Assembly (NCBI RefSeq): GCF_001648775.1
Contig: NZ_LVEJ01000010.1
Coordinates: 558,001-622,000, forward strand
DNA from: Pseudomonas fluorescens
Lineage (GTDB): Bacteria > Pseudomonadota > Gammaproteobacteria > Pseudomonadales > Pseudomonadaceae
DNA length: 64,000 nucleotides
Direction of reading: 5' to 3'
How positions within the stretch are numbered: position 1 is the stretch's first letter; each line of letters starts with the position of its first letter. A program made the translations under genes and the position numbers. A model generated the notes under the pieces. The model was not told the DNA's origin, searched no databases, and saw nothing but the letters and a program-made list of their open reading frames with translations. Below, one piece after another: positions 35,624 through 44,671 of the stretch.

Positions 35624-37017
35624 CAGCTCACCCCCAATATCGACGACAGATGCGCGCTGAGAAAGCGCCCGCTCGGATCCAGCGCCTGGCGCACATCGAC
35701 AAATTCGCGCCAGCGCGGATACAGCGGTTGCAGGGTTCGCGCATTCAGCGTGTGCAACTTGCCCCAGTGCGGCCGCCCGTTGTACTTCCAGAAAATCGGT
35801 TCGACCGCCGCAAAAAAGTTGTGATGATCCATCTGGTAATGCTGGTGCACCGAGATCGAACAACTGTCGCGCCCCTCGAACATACTCAGCGGAATATCGT
35901 CGGCCTTGACGTAGCGGTACTCGATGGGAAACCAGGTGCGCAGGTCCTTGTCCTGAATCAGCTTGAGAATTTCGCGCAGGCACGCCGGGCCGTATTCGGC
36001 GGGCACCGAATATTCCATCTCGTTGAAACGCACAGTGCGCACGTTGGCATAGATGTCGAACGAGTCGCCGACGCGGTCATCGAAACTGGCCAGATGGCGC
36101 AGGCTGTTGAGCATCGTGCGGCGCAGGTCGGCGAAATCGCTGCCGTACTTGTCGATCTTCTCGATCAGGGTGACGAACTCGTTGCCACCCTCCTCTTCGG
36201 GCGGGATCGGCGGCGTGGCCGGGTCGTCGGTTTCGTTGAGGGCAATGGACAAGGCGTAGTCGGAATGGGTGACGACGAGCATTTCCCAGTGCTGGTTTTC
36301 ACGGGTGTTCTTGTCGAGGTCTTCGAGCAGTTCTTCAGTCTTGGCGATCCACTGGCGTTCGCGCAGGCGATAGGCCGGGCGGTTTTGCAGGCGGATTTTC
36401 GTCGCCACACCCAGTGCGCCGAGGGAAACCCGAGCGGCGTTGAACACTTCGCGATGGCGTTGGCTGTCGCAGTCGAGCACCTCGCCATTGGCGGTCACCA
36501 GTTGCAGACCGCAGACGTGCGCCGAGTAGGACTGGAAGTTTTTGCCGGTGCCATGGGTGGACGTCGAGATCGCCCCGGCGAGGGTCTGGTAGTCGATGTC
36601 GGCCATGTTCTGCAGGGCCTGACCGATGTCTTTCAGCGGCTGGCCCATGCGTGACATCGGCGTGCCGGCGGCGAATTCGGCTTGCAGGGTTTTCGTATCG
36701 TGGTCGAGCAGACCGTTGAAGTAACTCAGCGACAACAGCGTGCCGTCGGTGGGCACCAACGCGCTGAAGGAATGCGCCGAGCCGACCGGGCGGATTTTGC
36801 CTTGTGCCTGCTTGATGACCGTCGTCAGTTCATCAAGATCCTTCGGCGCCAATCGTGCCGCTGGCAGGCAACTCTGCCCGCCCGACCAATTGCGCCACGG
36901 AATCAAGCGTGGCGCACGCATCAATTGGCCCAATGCCGGGTGGCTCGCCAAGGCACTGAAGGCGCCGACGATGCTTGCCCGTTGCAACAACTGACGCCGT
37001 GTCAGATCCATGGTCAT
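35623..37017 (-). CDS. Tat-exported FAD-linked oxidase, aldonolactone oxidase type
   Basis: 464 residues from ATG 37017; a GTG at 37026 is also possible. DLTRRQLLQRAS is a twin-arginine signal. The FAD domain carries IRPVGSAHSFSALVPTDGTL, in which the His corresponds to the flavin-linking site of aldonolactone oxidases, and TLAGAISTSTHGTGK. The C-terminal domain ends HWGKLHTLN and RFLSAHLSSILG, typical of D-arabinono-1,4-lactone oxidase relatives. Electrons probably pass to the cytochrome c encoded upstream. The substrate is not known. Confidence 0.88.
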   Translation of the reverse strand: MTMDLTRRQLLQRASIVGAFSALASHPALGQLMRAPRLIPWRNWSGGQSCLPAARLAPKDLDELTTVIKQAQGKIRPVGSAHSFSALVPTDGTLLSLSYFNGLLDHDTKTLQAEFAAGTPMSRMGQPLKDIGQALQNMADIDYQTLAGAISTSTHGTGKNFQSYSAHVCGLQLVTANGEVLDCDSQRHREVFNAARVSLGALGVATKIRLQNRPAYRLRERQWIAKTEELLEDLDKNTRENQHWEMLVVTHSDYALSIALNETDDPATPPIPPEEEGGNEFVTLIEKIDKYGSDFADLRRTMLNSLRHLASFDDRVGDSFDIYANVRTVRFNEMEYSVPAEYGPACLREILKLIQDKDLRTWFPIEYRYVKADDIPLSMFEGRDSCSISVHQHYQMDHHNFFAAVEPIFWKYNGRPHWGKLHTLNARTLQPLYPRWREFVDVRQALDPSGRFLSAHLSSILGVS

Positions 37018-37027
37018 GCCGGGCACC

Positions 37028-37384
37028 TTATTCTGGGAGGGGCTGGTCGGCCATGAAGCCGATCAATTGCAGGAACTGTTCTTCCGAGCACTCGACGCAC
37101 TGACCCATCGGCGGCATGCCGTTATAGCCGTTGATGGCGTGGTCGAGCAGCGTGTCGGCGCCCTGCCGGATGCGCGGCTCCCAGGCTTTGCGATCCCCGG
37201 TCAACGGCGCGTTGGCGGCCGGGTTGGCGTGGCAGAGTTGGCAGCTGTTGGCATAGATCTGCGCCAGTGCCGGGTCTTTTGGCATGGCGTTATGATCGGT
37301 GGTGGCCGGGGGTTTGGGGTCTTCGCCGCAGCCTGGCAGCGTCATGGCCAACGCCAGCATTAGAGTGAGTCGGATTGCCCGCAT
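37028..37384 (-). CDS. Lipoprotein cytochrome c (c5-like)
   Basis: 118 residues from ATG 37384, with GAGG five bases upstream. The signal peptide ends in the lipobox LPG-C. One haem site, CQLCH, and a distal methionine (NGYNGMPPMG) are visible. The CVEC pair near the C-terminus resembles the disulfide of cytochrome c5. It is the first gene of a three-gene exported set and probably takes electrons from the FAD oxidase. Confidence 0.88.
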   Translation of the reverse strand: MRAIRLTLMLALAMTLPGCGEDPKPPATTDHNAMPKDPALAQIYANSCQLCHANPAANAPLTGDRKAWEPRIRQGADTLLDHAINGYNGMPPMGQCVECSEEQFLQLIGFMADQPLPE

Positions 37385-37548
37385 AACGGCCTCGCTTATT
37401 GTTGTGCTCACACCTTAAGGCAGGCGGGTCGGCGGGTTGAGGGCATTGCGGGACAGCGAGGGGGGCAAACGGGGCCAGTTGGGGTTCACAAGCGGGGCTA
37501 AAGAGGTCTAGGCTTGAAACACAATTCCAAGACCTCCCCTTCTTTCAA

Positions 37549-37637
37549 TGTGGGAGCGAGCCTGCTCGCGAAAGGGCCGTGTCAGTCGCCGAAGGTTGAC
37601 TGATGAACCGCTTTCGCGAGCAGGCTCGCTCCCACAG
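37549..37637. repeat. REP pair in the 300-base gap before gapN
   Basis: GTGGGAGCGAGCCTGCTCGC at 37550 and complement ending 37635. The rest of the gap (37385-37685) shows no gene; promoters for both directions should lie here, but I see no clear boxes. Confidence 0.95.
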
Positions 37638-37685
37638 GTTTCTGTTTTCAACCTGCATACAATTTTCTAATCACGGGGTAGCGAC

Positions 37686-39311
37686 ATGACCACAGCAAAC
37701 ATCCTTGGCAATCTGTTCCCTTCTGTCAGCGACATCCCGGAAAAATACCGCCTCGACGCTCAGGTCGAGCAACGCGAATATCTGGTCGATGGCCAGTTGC
37801 GCCGCTGGGACGGCCCGCTCGCCACCGTGCGCAGCCCGGTCTATCTGAAGGGCGAAAACGGCGACGAACAAGTGATCCTCGGCAGCACGCCGCTGCTCGA
37901 TGCCGAGACCGCCCTCACCGCCCTCGACGCCGCCGTGCGCGCCTATGACCGTGGCCAGGGCCTGTGGCCGACCATGCGCGTGGCCGAACGCATCCAGCAC
38001 GTCGAAGCCTTCCTCGGGCGCATGCGCCAACAGCGCGATGCCGTGGTGAAGCTGCTGATGTGGGAAATCGGCAAGAACCTCAAGGACTCGGAAAAAGAGT
38101 TCGACCGCACCTGCGACTACATCGTCGACACCATCAATGCGCTCAAGGAACTCGACCGCCGCTCCAGCCGTTTCGAGTTGGAACAGGACACTCTCGGGCA
38201 GATTCGCCGCGTACCGCTCGGCGTCGCCTTGTGCATGGGCCCTTACAACTATCCGCTGAACGAAACCTTCACCACGCTGATCCCGGCGCTGATCATGGGC
38301 AACACCGTGGTGTTCAAACCGGCCAAGCTCGGCGTGTTGCTGATCCGTCCGTTGCTCGAAGCGTTCCGTGCCAGCTTCCCGACCGGTGTGATCAACGTCA
38401 TCTACGGCAGCGGCCGCGAGACCGTCAGCGCGCTGATGGCCAGCGGCAAGATCGATATCTTCGCCTTCATCGGCACCAACAAGGCCGCCAGCGACCTGAA
38501 AAAACTCCACCCGAAACCACACCGTTTGCGCGCTGCGCTGGGTCTGGACGCGAAGAATCCGGGCATCGTCTTGCCGGAAGTCGATCTCGACAATGCCGTC
38601 AGCGAGGCGGTCACCGGCTCGCTGTCGTTCAACGGCCAGCGCTGCACGGCGCTGAAAATCCTCTTCGTCCACGAAGACGTGGTCGACAGCTTCATCGAGA
38701 AATTCAACGCAAAACTGGCCACGCTGAAACCGGGGATGCCGTGGGACAGCGGCGTTTCGCTGACGCCGCTGCCGGAGTCGGGCAAGGTGGATTATCTGCA
38801 CGGTCTGGTGGCAGATGCGCAGAGCAAAGGTGCGCAAGTGGTCAACCCGAATGGCGGCGAATCCCGCGAGTCGTTCTTCTATCCGGCGGTGCTGTACCCG
38901 GTGAACCCGCAGATGCGCGTCTATCAGGAAGAGCAATTCGGTCCAGTCGTGCCGATCGTGCCGTACCGTCATCTCGATACTGTGATCGACTATGTGCTGG
39001 AGTCGGATTTCGGCCAGCAACTGAGCATCTTCGGCACCAACCCGGTGGCGGTCGGTCGACTGGTCGACACCTTTGCCAACCAGGTCGGACGGATCAACCT
39101 CAACGCGCAATGCCAGCGTGGCCCGGACACTTACCCGTTCAATGGCCGTAAAAACTCCGCCGAGGGCACGCTGTCGGTACACGATGCGTTGCGGGTGTTC
39201 TCGATCCGCACGCTGGTGGCCACCAAGTTCCAGGACAGCAACAAGGACCTGATCAGCGAGATCATTCGCGGGCGTGATTCGAGCTTCCTGACCACCGACT
39301 ACATCTTCTGA
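37686..39311 (+). CDS. gapN: NADP-dependent glyceraldehyde-3-phosphate dehydrogenase-like aldehyde dehydrogenase
   Basis: 541 residues. Aldehyde dehydrogenase fold with the oxyanion Asn in MGPYNYPLNE and nucleophile C320 (FNGQRCTALK). The general-base glutamate expected 34 residues before the cysteine is glycine (G286 in ALGLDAKNP) where other family members have LELGG. The length and N-terminal extension fit the GapN branch, which oxidises glyceraldehyde-3-phosphate directly to 3-phosphoglycerate with NADPH formation. Because of the missing Glu, assignment of activity is less certain than the family name. Confidence 0.8.
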   Translation: MTTANILGNLFPSVSDIPEKYRLDAQVEQREYLVDGQLRRWDGPLATVRSPVYLKGENGDEQVILGSTPLLDAETALTALDAAVRAYDRGQGLWPTMRVAERIQHVEAFLGRMRQQRDAVVKLLMWEIGKNLKDSEKEFDRTCDYIVDTINALKELDRRSSRFELEQDTLGQIRRVPLGVALCMGPYNYPLNETFTTLIPALIMGNTVVFKPAKLGVLLIRPLLEAFRASFPTGVINVIYGSGRETVSALMASGKIDIFAFIGTNKAASDLKKLHPKPHRLRAALGLDAKNPGIVLPEVDLDNAVSEAVTGSLSFNGQRCTALKILFVHEDVVDSFIEKFNAKLATLKPGMPWDSGVSLTPLPESGKVDYLHGLVADAQSKGAQVVNPNGGESRESFFYPAVLYPVNPQMRVYQEEQFGPVVPIVPYRHLDTVIDYVLESDFGQQLSIFGTNPVAVGRLVDTFANQVGRINLNAQCQRGPDTYPFNGRKNSAEGTLSVHDALRVFSIRTLVATKFQDSNKDLISEIIRGRDSSFLTTDYIF

Positions 39312-39428
39312 GCAAATTGGAAATAACCGAAGGATTCGACATCAGCTTCGAATCTAAAGCCGTGAAGCCCCCGGCCATTCAGTGTCTACACTGATCCCAG
39401 CGCTGCGCTGGATGCCGGGAGGTTGATC

Positions 39429-39788
39429 ATGCTTGATTACTTCGCGTTGGGTCTGTTGGTGTTTGTCGGACTCGTGTTGTTTTACGGAATCATCGTGCTG
39501 CATGACATTCCGTACGAAATTGCTGTGCACCGTAACCACCCGCATCAGGATGCGATCCATGCCACTGGCTGGGTCAGCCTGTTCACGCTGCATGCGCTAT
39601 GGCCGTTTCTGTGGATCTGGGCGATGGCGTACCGCGAGGATCGCGGCTGGGGCTTCGGTGACGGTAAACCGGTGCAGAACCATGTTCTGCGCCTGGAGCA
39701 GCAAGTCATCGAATTGCAAAGCCGCATTGAACGGCTTGAAGCCCTGGCGCCGGATGATGCACCGCCGCCACACATCGAGGGGCGCTGA
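39429..39788 (+). CDS. DUF3302 inner-membrane protein (YiaW-like)
   Basis: 119 residues from ATG 39429 with GGGAGG nine bases upstream. Two helices (about 5-27 and 48-66) bracket HDIPYEIAVHRNHPHQDAIH, the DUF3302 signature. A short coiled coil follows (LRLEQQVIELQSRIERLEAL). It precedes a membrane fusion protein by three bases, the same order as E. coli yiaW/yiaV-type pairs. Confidence 0.88.
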   Translation: MLDYFALGLLVFVGLVLFYGIIVLHDIPYEIAVHRNHPHQDAIHATGWVSLFTLHALWPFLWIWAMAYREDRGWGFGDGKPVQNHVLRLEQQVIELQSRIERLEALAPDDAPPPHIEGR

Positions 39789-39791
39789 GCC

Positions 39792-40751
39792 ATGGACCTG
39801 CTCCTTGTCCTGACCTATGCCGCGTTCTGCGTCGCGCTGTTCAAGATCTTCCGCATCCCGTTGAACAAATGGACGGTGCCCACCGCGGTGCTCGGTGGCA
39901 TTTTGCTGATCGGCGCGCTGATTTTCACCATGAACTACAACCATCCCTATTCGGAAGTGGCGCGTTCGTATTTTGTCTCGGTACCGGTGATTCCCATCGT
40001 CAGCGGCCAGGTGATCGAGGTCCCGGTAAAGGGTAACGAACCGCTGGAAAAAGGTGATGTGCTGTTTCGCATCGATCCCACACCGTTTGAAAACCGGCTG
40101 AAGTCGCTCAAGGCGCAACTGGTCGCCGCCAAGGGTGATCGCTACCGCATCACCGAATTGATCCGGCGCAACTTCGGCACCCAGCGCGAACTGGACGCCG
40201 CCATCGCCCGTACCGATGACCTGCAGGCGCAACTGGACAATGCCCAATTCGAACTGGACAACACCACCGTTCGCGCGCCGAGCAAAGGCTTCGTCACCCA
40301 TGTTTCGCTACGGCCGGGGATGATGGCGAGCAAGTTGCCGCTGCGCCCCTCGATGGTGTTCATTCCCGAGGAAGGCCAATACTTTGCCGCGTGGATGCGC
40401 CAGAACAGCCTGTTGCGTCTGACCGTGGGCGACGAAGCCGAAGTGGCGTTCGATGGCATTCCCGGCAAGGTTTTTGAAGGCCGGGTGAAAAATGTCATCG
40501 GCGTGATTGCCGAAGGCCAGGTACAGCCTTCTGGCACGTTGATCGGCTATACGGGATCGCCGCCAGCCGGACGCGTGCCGGTAATCATCGAAATCACCGA
40601 TCCCGACTTCGCCCAGTACAGCAAATTGATGCCAGGTGGCGCCTACGGCCAGGCCGCGCTGTACAGCCAGCACTTCCACCACATTGGCGCGATGCGCAAA
40701 ATCCTCCTGCGCATGTCGGCGTGGATGAATTACATTTTCCCCTTCCACTGA
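39792..40751 (+). CDS. HlyD-family membrane fusion protein (YiaV/YibH-like)
   Basis: 319 residues. Two N-terminal helices (about 3-20 and 28-47) are followed by a biotinyl-lipoyl half (IVSGQVIEVPVKGNEPLEKGDVLF), a short hairpin (about 95-150) and the second half with VRAPSKGFVTHVSLRPG. It should bridge the inner membrane to an outer channel. With the FUSC gene behind it, it forms an aromatic-acid or drug efflux set of the AaeAB kind. Confidence 0.88.
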   Translation: MDLLLVLTYAAFCVALFKIFRIPLNKWTVPTAVLGGILLIGALIFTMNYNHPYSEVARSYFVSVPVIPIVSGQVIEVPVKGNEPLEKGDVLFRIDPTPFENRLKSLKAQLVAAKGDRYRITELIRRNFGTQRELDAAIARTDDLQAQLDNAQFELDNTTVRAPSKGFVTHVSLRPGMMASKLPLRPSMVFIPEEGQYFAAWMRQNSLLRLTVGDEAEVAFDGIPGKVFEGRVKNVIGVIAEGQVQPSGTLIGYTGSPPAGRVPVIIEITDPDFAQYSKLMPGGAYGQAALYSQHFHHIGAMRKILLRMSAWMNYIFPFH

Positions 40752-40779
40752 CTTCAACTGAAATAACGCGAGGCCCGCA

Positions 40780-41853
40780 CTGAGTACTTACAGCACCCAT
40801 CGACTTCCGCCCTTGCTGCGCCGTGTCTTGCGTCCGTTGCTTGATCCTTATCGACGTTACCGGCACGCGCGGCTGATTCATGCGGTGCGCGTGGCCCTCG
40901 GGTTACTGGCAACCATCCTGCTCACCACCGGCATCAACCTGCCGCATGGCGAATGGGCGTCAGTGACCATGCTGGTGGTGATCGGCGGCTTGCAGCACCA
41001 CGGCAATATCGGCAAAAAAGCCGCCGAGCGCGCCACCGGCACCTTGATCGGTGCCGGCGTCGGGTTGCTGTTGGTGGCGCAACAGGCGTGGCTCGGCATG
41101 CCGTGGCTGACGTATTTTGCGATGGCGGTGGTCTGCGGTTTCTTCTCTTATCACGCGATTGGCAAGGGCGGTTACACCGCCCTGCTCTCGGCGATCACCG
41201 TGTTCATCGTCGCCGGCCATGGCGACAACCCGATCACCGATGGCTTGTGGCGCGGCGTCGATATCTTGATTGGTATTGCGCTGGCGCTAGCCTTCTCCTT
41301 CGCCCTGCCGCTGTATGCGGTGTATTCGTGGCGCTACAACCTCGCCGATGCCCTGCGCGATTGCGCCACGGTGTATGGGCGGATCATCAGCGGCCAGCCG
41401 GTCAGCGCCGATGAGCATTTGAAGCTGATGAGCCGCCTCGGGGCGGTGATGGTGCAGTTGCGCTCGCTGATGCCGTCGGTGTCCAAAGAAGTCAAAGTCT
41501 CGATGACCGAACTCGATGCGATCCAGCGCAACCTGCGCATGTGCATCAGCACCCTGGAAATCCTCGGCAACACGCGGCCGGATACCAACGATCCCGAGGC
41601 CATGGCGCATTTGCAATCAGCGCTGAAGGCCGAGCACCGGCAGATTCGTGTGCAATTGATCGGCATGGCCCGCGCGTTGAAAACCGGGGCTGCACAACGT
41701 CTGGAGCGGCCATCGGAATTACCGGACGCAAGCCTTGAAACTCCGGTTTACAACGCACTGGATGGCTATCGATTGTTGACCCGGCAACTGGCGGCGAACG
41801 TTGCCGAGATGCGCCAGCGCCTGGCGAAAACCGCGCCGCGCTGGAACATCTGA
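40780..41853 (+). CDS. FUSC-family inner-membrane transporter with apparent CTG start
   Basis: 357 residues from CTG 40780; from TTG 40813 it would be 346. The frame before TTG reads (L/M)STYSTHRLPPLLRRV, which looks like the true family N-terminus, and GCGAGG lies seven bases before CTG. No ATG is available before the first helix. Six hydrophobic helices lie in the first 175 residues, then a helical cytoplasmic part. FUSC proteins (AaeB, YccS) export aromatic or cytotoxic compounds. It follows the membrane fusion protein by 28 bases. Confidence 0.8.
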   Translation: MSTYSTHRLPPLLRRVLRPLLDPYRRYRHARLIHAVRVALGLLATILLTTGINLPHGEWASVTMLVVIGGLQHHGNIGKKAAERATGTLIGAGVGLLLVAQQAWLGMPWLTYFAMAVVCGFFSYHAIGKGGYTALLSAITVFIVAGHGDNPITDGLWRGVDILIGIALALAFSFALPLYAVYSWRYNLADALRDCATVYGRIISGQPVSADEHLKLMSRLGAVMVQLRSLMPSVSKEVKVSMTELDAIQRNLRMCISTLEILGNTRPDTNDPEAMAHLQSALKAEHRQIRVQLIGMARALKTGAAQRLERPSELPDASLETPVYNALDGYRLLTRQLAANVAEMRQRLAKTAPRWNI

Positions 41854-41856
41854 CGG

Positions 41857-42750
41857 TTACTGCGCGGCCAGTCGCCGCGCCTTCAGGCCCCAGCCCTGTT
41901 GCATGCCGGCGGCGGCCAGCAGGATCGCTGCAACACCGATCCACTGGAGGATTTCCAGGCGATGGCCGAAGGCGAACCAGTCGACGAAAATCGCCGCGAT
42001 CGGGTAGATGAACGACAGTGCCCCGGTCAGCGCGGTCGGCAGTTTCTGAATCGCACCGTACAGCAACACGTACATCAACCCGGTATGGACGATGCCGAGT
42101 GTGACCAGACTGGCCCAGGCACTCGTCGCCTGTGGCAAAGCGCTGAAATGCGCGAACGGCGCCAGCAGCAGAACCCCGGTGCAGACTTGGATCAGCGCGA
42201 TCAGATGTGGCGGCGTGCCGGTCAGGCGTTTGATGATCAACGCCGCAATCGCGTAGAGAAACGCCGCGCCCAAAGCCAGTGCAATGCCCAGCAGATAGTC
42301 GTTACCGCTGCCGCCCTGCGTGCCATGGGCGCTGACGATTGCCAGCATGCCCATGAACGAAATGGCCAGCCAGAACAGCTTCTGCACGGTGATTTTCTCG
42401 CCAAGAAACAGCGCCGCCAATCCGACCAGCATGAACGGCTGCACGTTGTACACCGCCGTGCCGATGGCAATCGAGGCCCGTGAATACGAGGCGAACAACA
42501 ACACCCAGTTGCCAACAATCGCCATCCCACTGACCACGGCGAGCAGAAATGTGGTGCGGGTCAGAATGCCCGGGCGCAAGAAGCCGAACGCCGCGCAAAT
42601 CAGCAGCAAAGTGCCGGCGCCGAATACGCAGCGCCAGAACACCACGTCCAGCACCGGTTGCCCGGACACCAGCACGAACCAGCCGATGGTTCCGGATATC
42701 AGCATGGCGGCGGTCATTTCAAACGAGCCACGACGGATTGTTTTGTCCAT
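41857..42750 (-). CDS. EamA/DMT-family exporter
   Basis: 297 residues with about ten helices in two EamA halves. The second-half signature ALGAAFLYAIAALIIKRLTG and GALSFIYPIAAIFVDWFAFG is visible. AGGAGATTG precedes two ATG codons (42753 and 42750). Such proteins usually export amino acids or related metabolites. A divergent Lrp-type gene 138 bases away probably regulates it. Confidence 0.88.
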   Translation of the reverse strand: MDKTIRRGSFEMTAAMLISGTIGWFVLVSGQPVLDVVFWRCVFGAGTLLLICAAFGFLRPGILTRTTFLLAVVSGMAIVGNWVLLFASYSRASIAIGTAVYNVQPFMLVGLAALFLGEKITVQKLFWLAISFMGMLAIVSAHGTQGGSGNDYLLGIALALGAAFLYAIAALIIKRLTGTPPHLIALIQVCTGVLLLAPFAHFSALPQATSAWASLVTLGIVHTGLMYVLLYGAIQKLPTALTGALSFIYPIAAIFVDWFAFGHRLEILQWIGVAAILLAAAGMQQGWGLKARRLAAQ

Positions 42751-42888
42751 CATCAATCTCCTGTCTTTGTGGCAAAAGTATGCCAAGTAAAGCTGCAAGC
42801 GCTCCAGCGCAAAAAGAAGGCTAAACTCGGCATCTGCCTTTTTTATCGTGGGTAGTTTTCGCCAATTGCCTAATGCTGGAGTTTTCTC

Positions 42889-43326
42889 ATGACTGACGAT
42901 ATTGATCAGATCCTCATCGGCGCCTTGATGGAGGATTCGCGACGCTCACTCAAGGCTCTGGCACAGATCAGTGGCTTGTCGTCGCCAAGCGTGGCCGAGC
43001 GCTTGCGCCGGCTGGAAGAGCGCGGTGTACTCAAGGGCTACACCGTGGAGATCGACCCGAAGTGCTTCGGTTATCAATTGCAGGCGATTGTGCGGGTGCG
43101 GCCATTGCCGGGGCAGTTGCAGGAAGTCGAGCGGCAGATTCTGGCGATTCCCGAGTTCACCGAATGCGACAAGGTCACCGGCGAAGACTGCTTCATCGCC
43201 CGTCTGCACGTGCGCTCGATGGAGCAACTGGACACGCTGCTCGACCGCCTCAATACCCTGGCCGAAACCAACACCGCCATCGTCAAGAAGACGCCGGTGA
43301 AGCGTCGTTTACCGCCGATGGCATAA
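42889..43326 (+). CDS. Lrp/AsnC-family regulator
   Basis: 145 residues. The HTH covers about residues 4-55 (DQILIGALMEDSRRSLKALAQISGLSSPSVAERLRRLEERGVLKGY), followed by the RAM effector domain (IVRVRPLPGQLQEVERQI to TGEDCFIARLHV). GGAG is eight bases before ATG. Divergence from the EamA exporter suggests control of that gene by an amino acid. Confidence 0.92.
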   Translation: MTDDIDQILIGALMEDSRRSLKALAQISGLSSPSVAERLRRLEERGVLKGYTVEIDPKCFGYQLQAIVRVRPLPGQLQEVERQILAIPEFTECDKVTGEDCFIARLHVRSMEQLDTLLDRLNTLAETNTAIVKKTPVKRRLPPMA

Positions 43327-43383
43327 ATGCTTTTTCCGCACGTTTGGCGTAAATTGAGGGTTTTCCGGCGAAGGATTGGCGGT

Positions 43384-43710
43384 ATGAAAGTTCAGGCAGT
43401 GATGCTGGCGGCGTTGATGCTGGCGGGTTGCGGTACGGTCCAGACAGTGGTGCGCAGTGATCAAGCGGCGGCAGACGGTTTGAAAAAACAGAAATCCTAT
43501 TGCGGCGCTGTGCCTCGGGTCTACAGCGGTCTGATGTATGATTTTTGTAGCCTGCACGCCCCCTTGGAAGAAGGTAAGAGCGCCGACGATTACAACACTG
43601 CCGTCCCGGGATTGCTGGTTGACGCGTTGGTCTCCGGAGCCCTCGATACCTTACTGTTGCCCTACACCGTGTACCGGCAAAGTACCGATGGCAGCATTGT
43701 CGTCAACTGA
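43384..43710 (+). CDS. Small YceK/YidQ-family lipoprotein
   Basis: 108 residues from ATG 43384. The lipobox is LMLAG-C16. CGAVPRVYSGLMYDFCSLHAP and LPYTVYRQSTDGSI match DUF1375 (YceK/YidQ) lipoproteins. An earlier in-frame ATG at 43327 would add 19 basic residues before the signal and is unlikely. Its function is unknown. Confidence 0.85.
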   Translation: MKVQAVMLAALMLAGCGTVQTVVRSDQAAADGLKKQKSYCGAVPRVYSGLMYDFCSLHAPLEEGKSADDYNTAVPGLLVDALVSGALDTLLLPYTVYRQSTDGSIVVN

Positions 43711-43735
43711 CCTTCGTTGACTATGGCTCAGACAA

Positions 43736-43768
43736 CAAAAAACCCGCCGAGGCGGGTTTTTTGTTACT
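43736..43768. terminator. Bidirectional terminator
   Basis: AAAAAACCCGCC and GGCGGGTTTTTT arms with a short GA loop serve both the lipoprotein gene and the convergent yccA. Confidence 0.9.
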
Positions 43769-43781
43769 TCATGAACTGCAA

Positions 43782-44453
43782 TCAGTCGTCGCGGCTCATG
43801 ATGCCGAAGATCTGCAACAAGCTGATGAACAGGTTGTAGATCGATACATACAGGCTGATGGTCGCCATGATGTAGTTGCGTTCGCCGCCGTGAATGATGG
43901 CGCTGGTCTGGAACAGGATGCACACCGACGAGAACAGAACGAAACCTGCGCTGATCGCCAGTTGCAGGCCGCTGATCTGGAAGAAGAAGCTCGCCAGCGT
44001 TGCACCCAGCAACACGAAGAAACCAGCGGTGATGAAACCACCGAGGAAGCTCATGTCCTTGCGGGTGATCAGCACGTAAGCCGACAGACCACCGAACACC
44101 AGCGCGGTCATCGCGAACGCCGAGCTGACCACTTCAGCGCCGCCCTGCATGCCCAGGTAACGGTTGAGGATCGGGCCGAGCAGGAAACCCATGAAACCGG
44201 TCAGCGCAAAAGCGGACACCAGGCCCCACGCGGAATCACGGAGTTTGTTGGTAAGGAAGAACAGCCCGTAGAAGCCGATCAGCACCACGAAAATGTTCGG
44301 GTAGCCAACGCGCATCTGCTGGGCAACGAAAGCCATGACGCCGCTGAAAGCGAGGGTCAGCGCCAGTAGGCCGTAAGTGTTGCGCAGGACGCGGCTAACC
44401 TCTAGCTGCTCAGCCTGCACGCTGTTATTAACTGCGTAATCCTGTTCGCGCAT
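43782..44453 (-). CDS. yccA: BAX-inhibitor-1 family membrane protein YccA
   Basis: 223 residues with seven helices. LGGFITAGFFVLLGATLAS and the C-terminal ATISLYVSIYNLFISLLQIFG are typical of the YccA branch. YccA binds FtsH and modulates its proteolysis. AGGAG is before ATG. It stands next to the tRNA-Ser gene, an order also known from other pseudomonads. Confidence 0.92.
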   Translation of the reverse strand: MREQDYAVNNSVQAEQLEVSRVLRNTYGLLALTLAFSGVMAFVAQQMRVGYPNIFVVLIGFYGLFFLTNKLRDSAWGLVSAFALTGFMGFLLGPILNRYLGMQGGAEVVSSAFAMTALVFGGLSAYVLITRKDMSFLGGFITAGFFVLLGATLASFFFQISGLQLAISAGFVLFSSVCILFQTSAIIHGGERNYIMATISLYVSIYNLFISLLQIFGIMSRDD

Positions 44454-44530
44454 GGCGACACTCCTGTTGGTTTGAAACGTTCAGTCGCAAAGATCATAAC
44501 AGACGCTCTGTAACAAGCCATGCAGAGAGT

Positions 44531-44558
44531 TTGACAGTGTGTTTCATTCAGGTATTAT
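44531..44558 (+). promoter_or_regulatory. Sigma-70 promoter of tRNA-Ser
   Basis: TTGACA at 44531-44536, a 16-base spacer, and TATTAT at 44553-44558, followed by a GC-rich discriminator (GGCGCCCGC), typical of growth-rate-controlled stable RNA promoters. Confidence 0.85.
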
Positions 44559-44575
44559 GGCGCCCGCAACGCAAC

Positions 44576-44663
44576 GGAGGTGTGGCCGAGTGGTTTAAGG
44601 CAACGGTCTTGAAAACCGTCGACTGTAACAGGTCCATGAGTTCGAATCCCATCGCCTCCGCCA
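44576..44663 (+). tRNA. tRNA-Ser (anticodon TGA)
   Basis: 88 bases including encoded CCA. The acceptor stem pairs GGAGGTG with CGCCTCC, and the anticodon loop reads CTTGAAA with TGA in the middle. A variable arm typical of serine tRNAs and the T loop TTCGAAT are present. Confidence 0.95.
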
Positions 44664-44671
44664 TCTTATGT

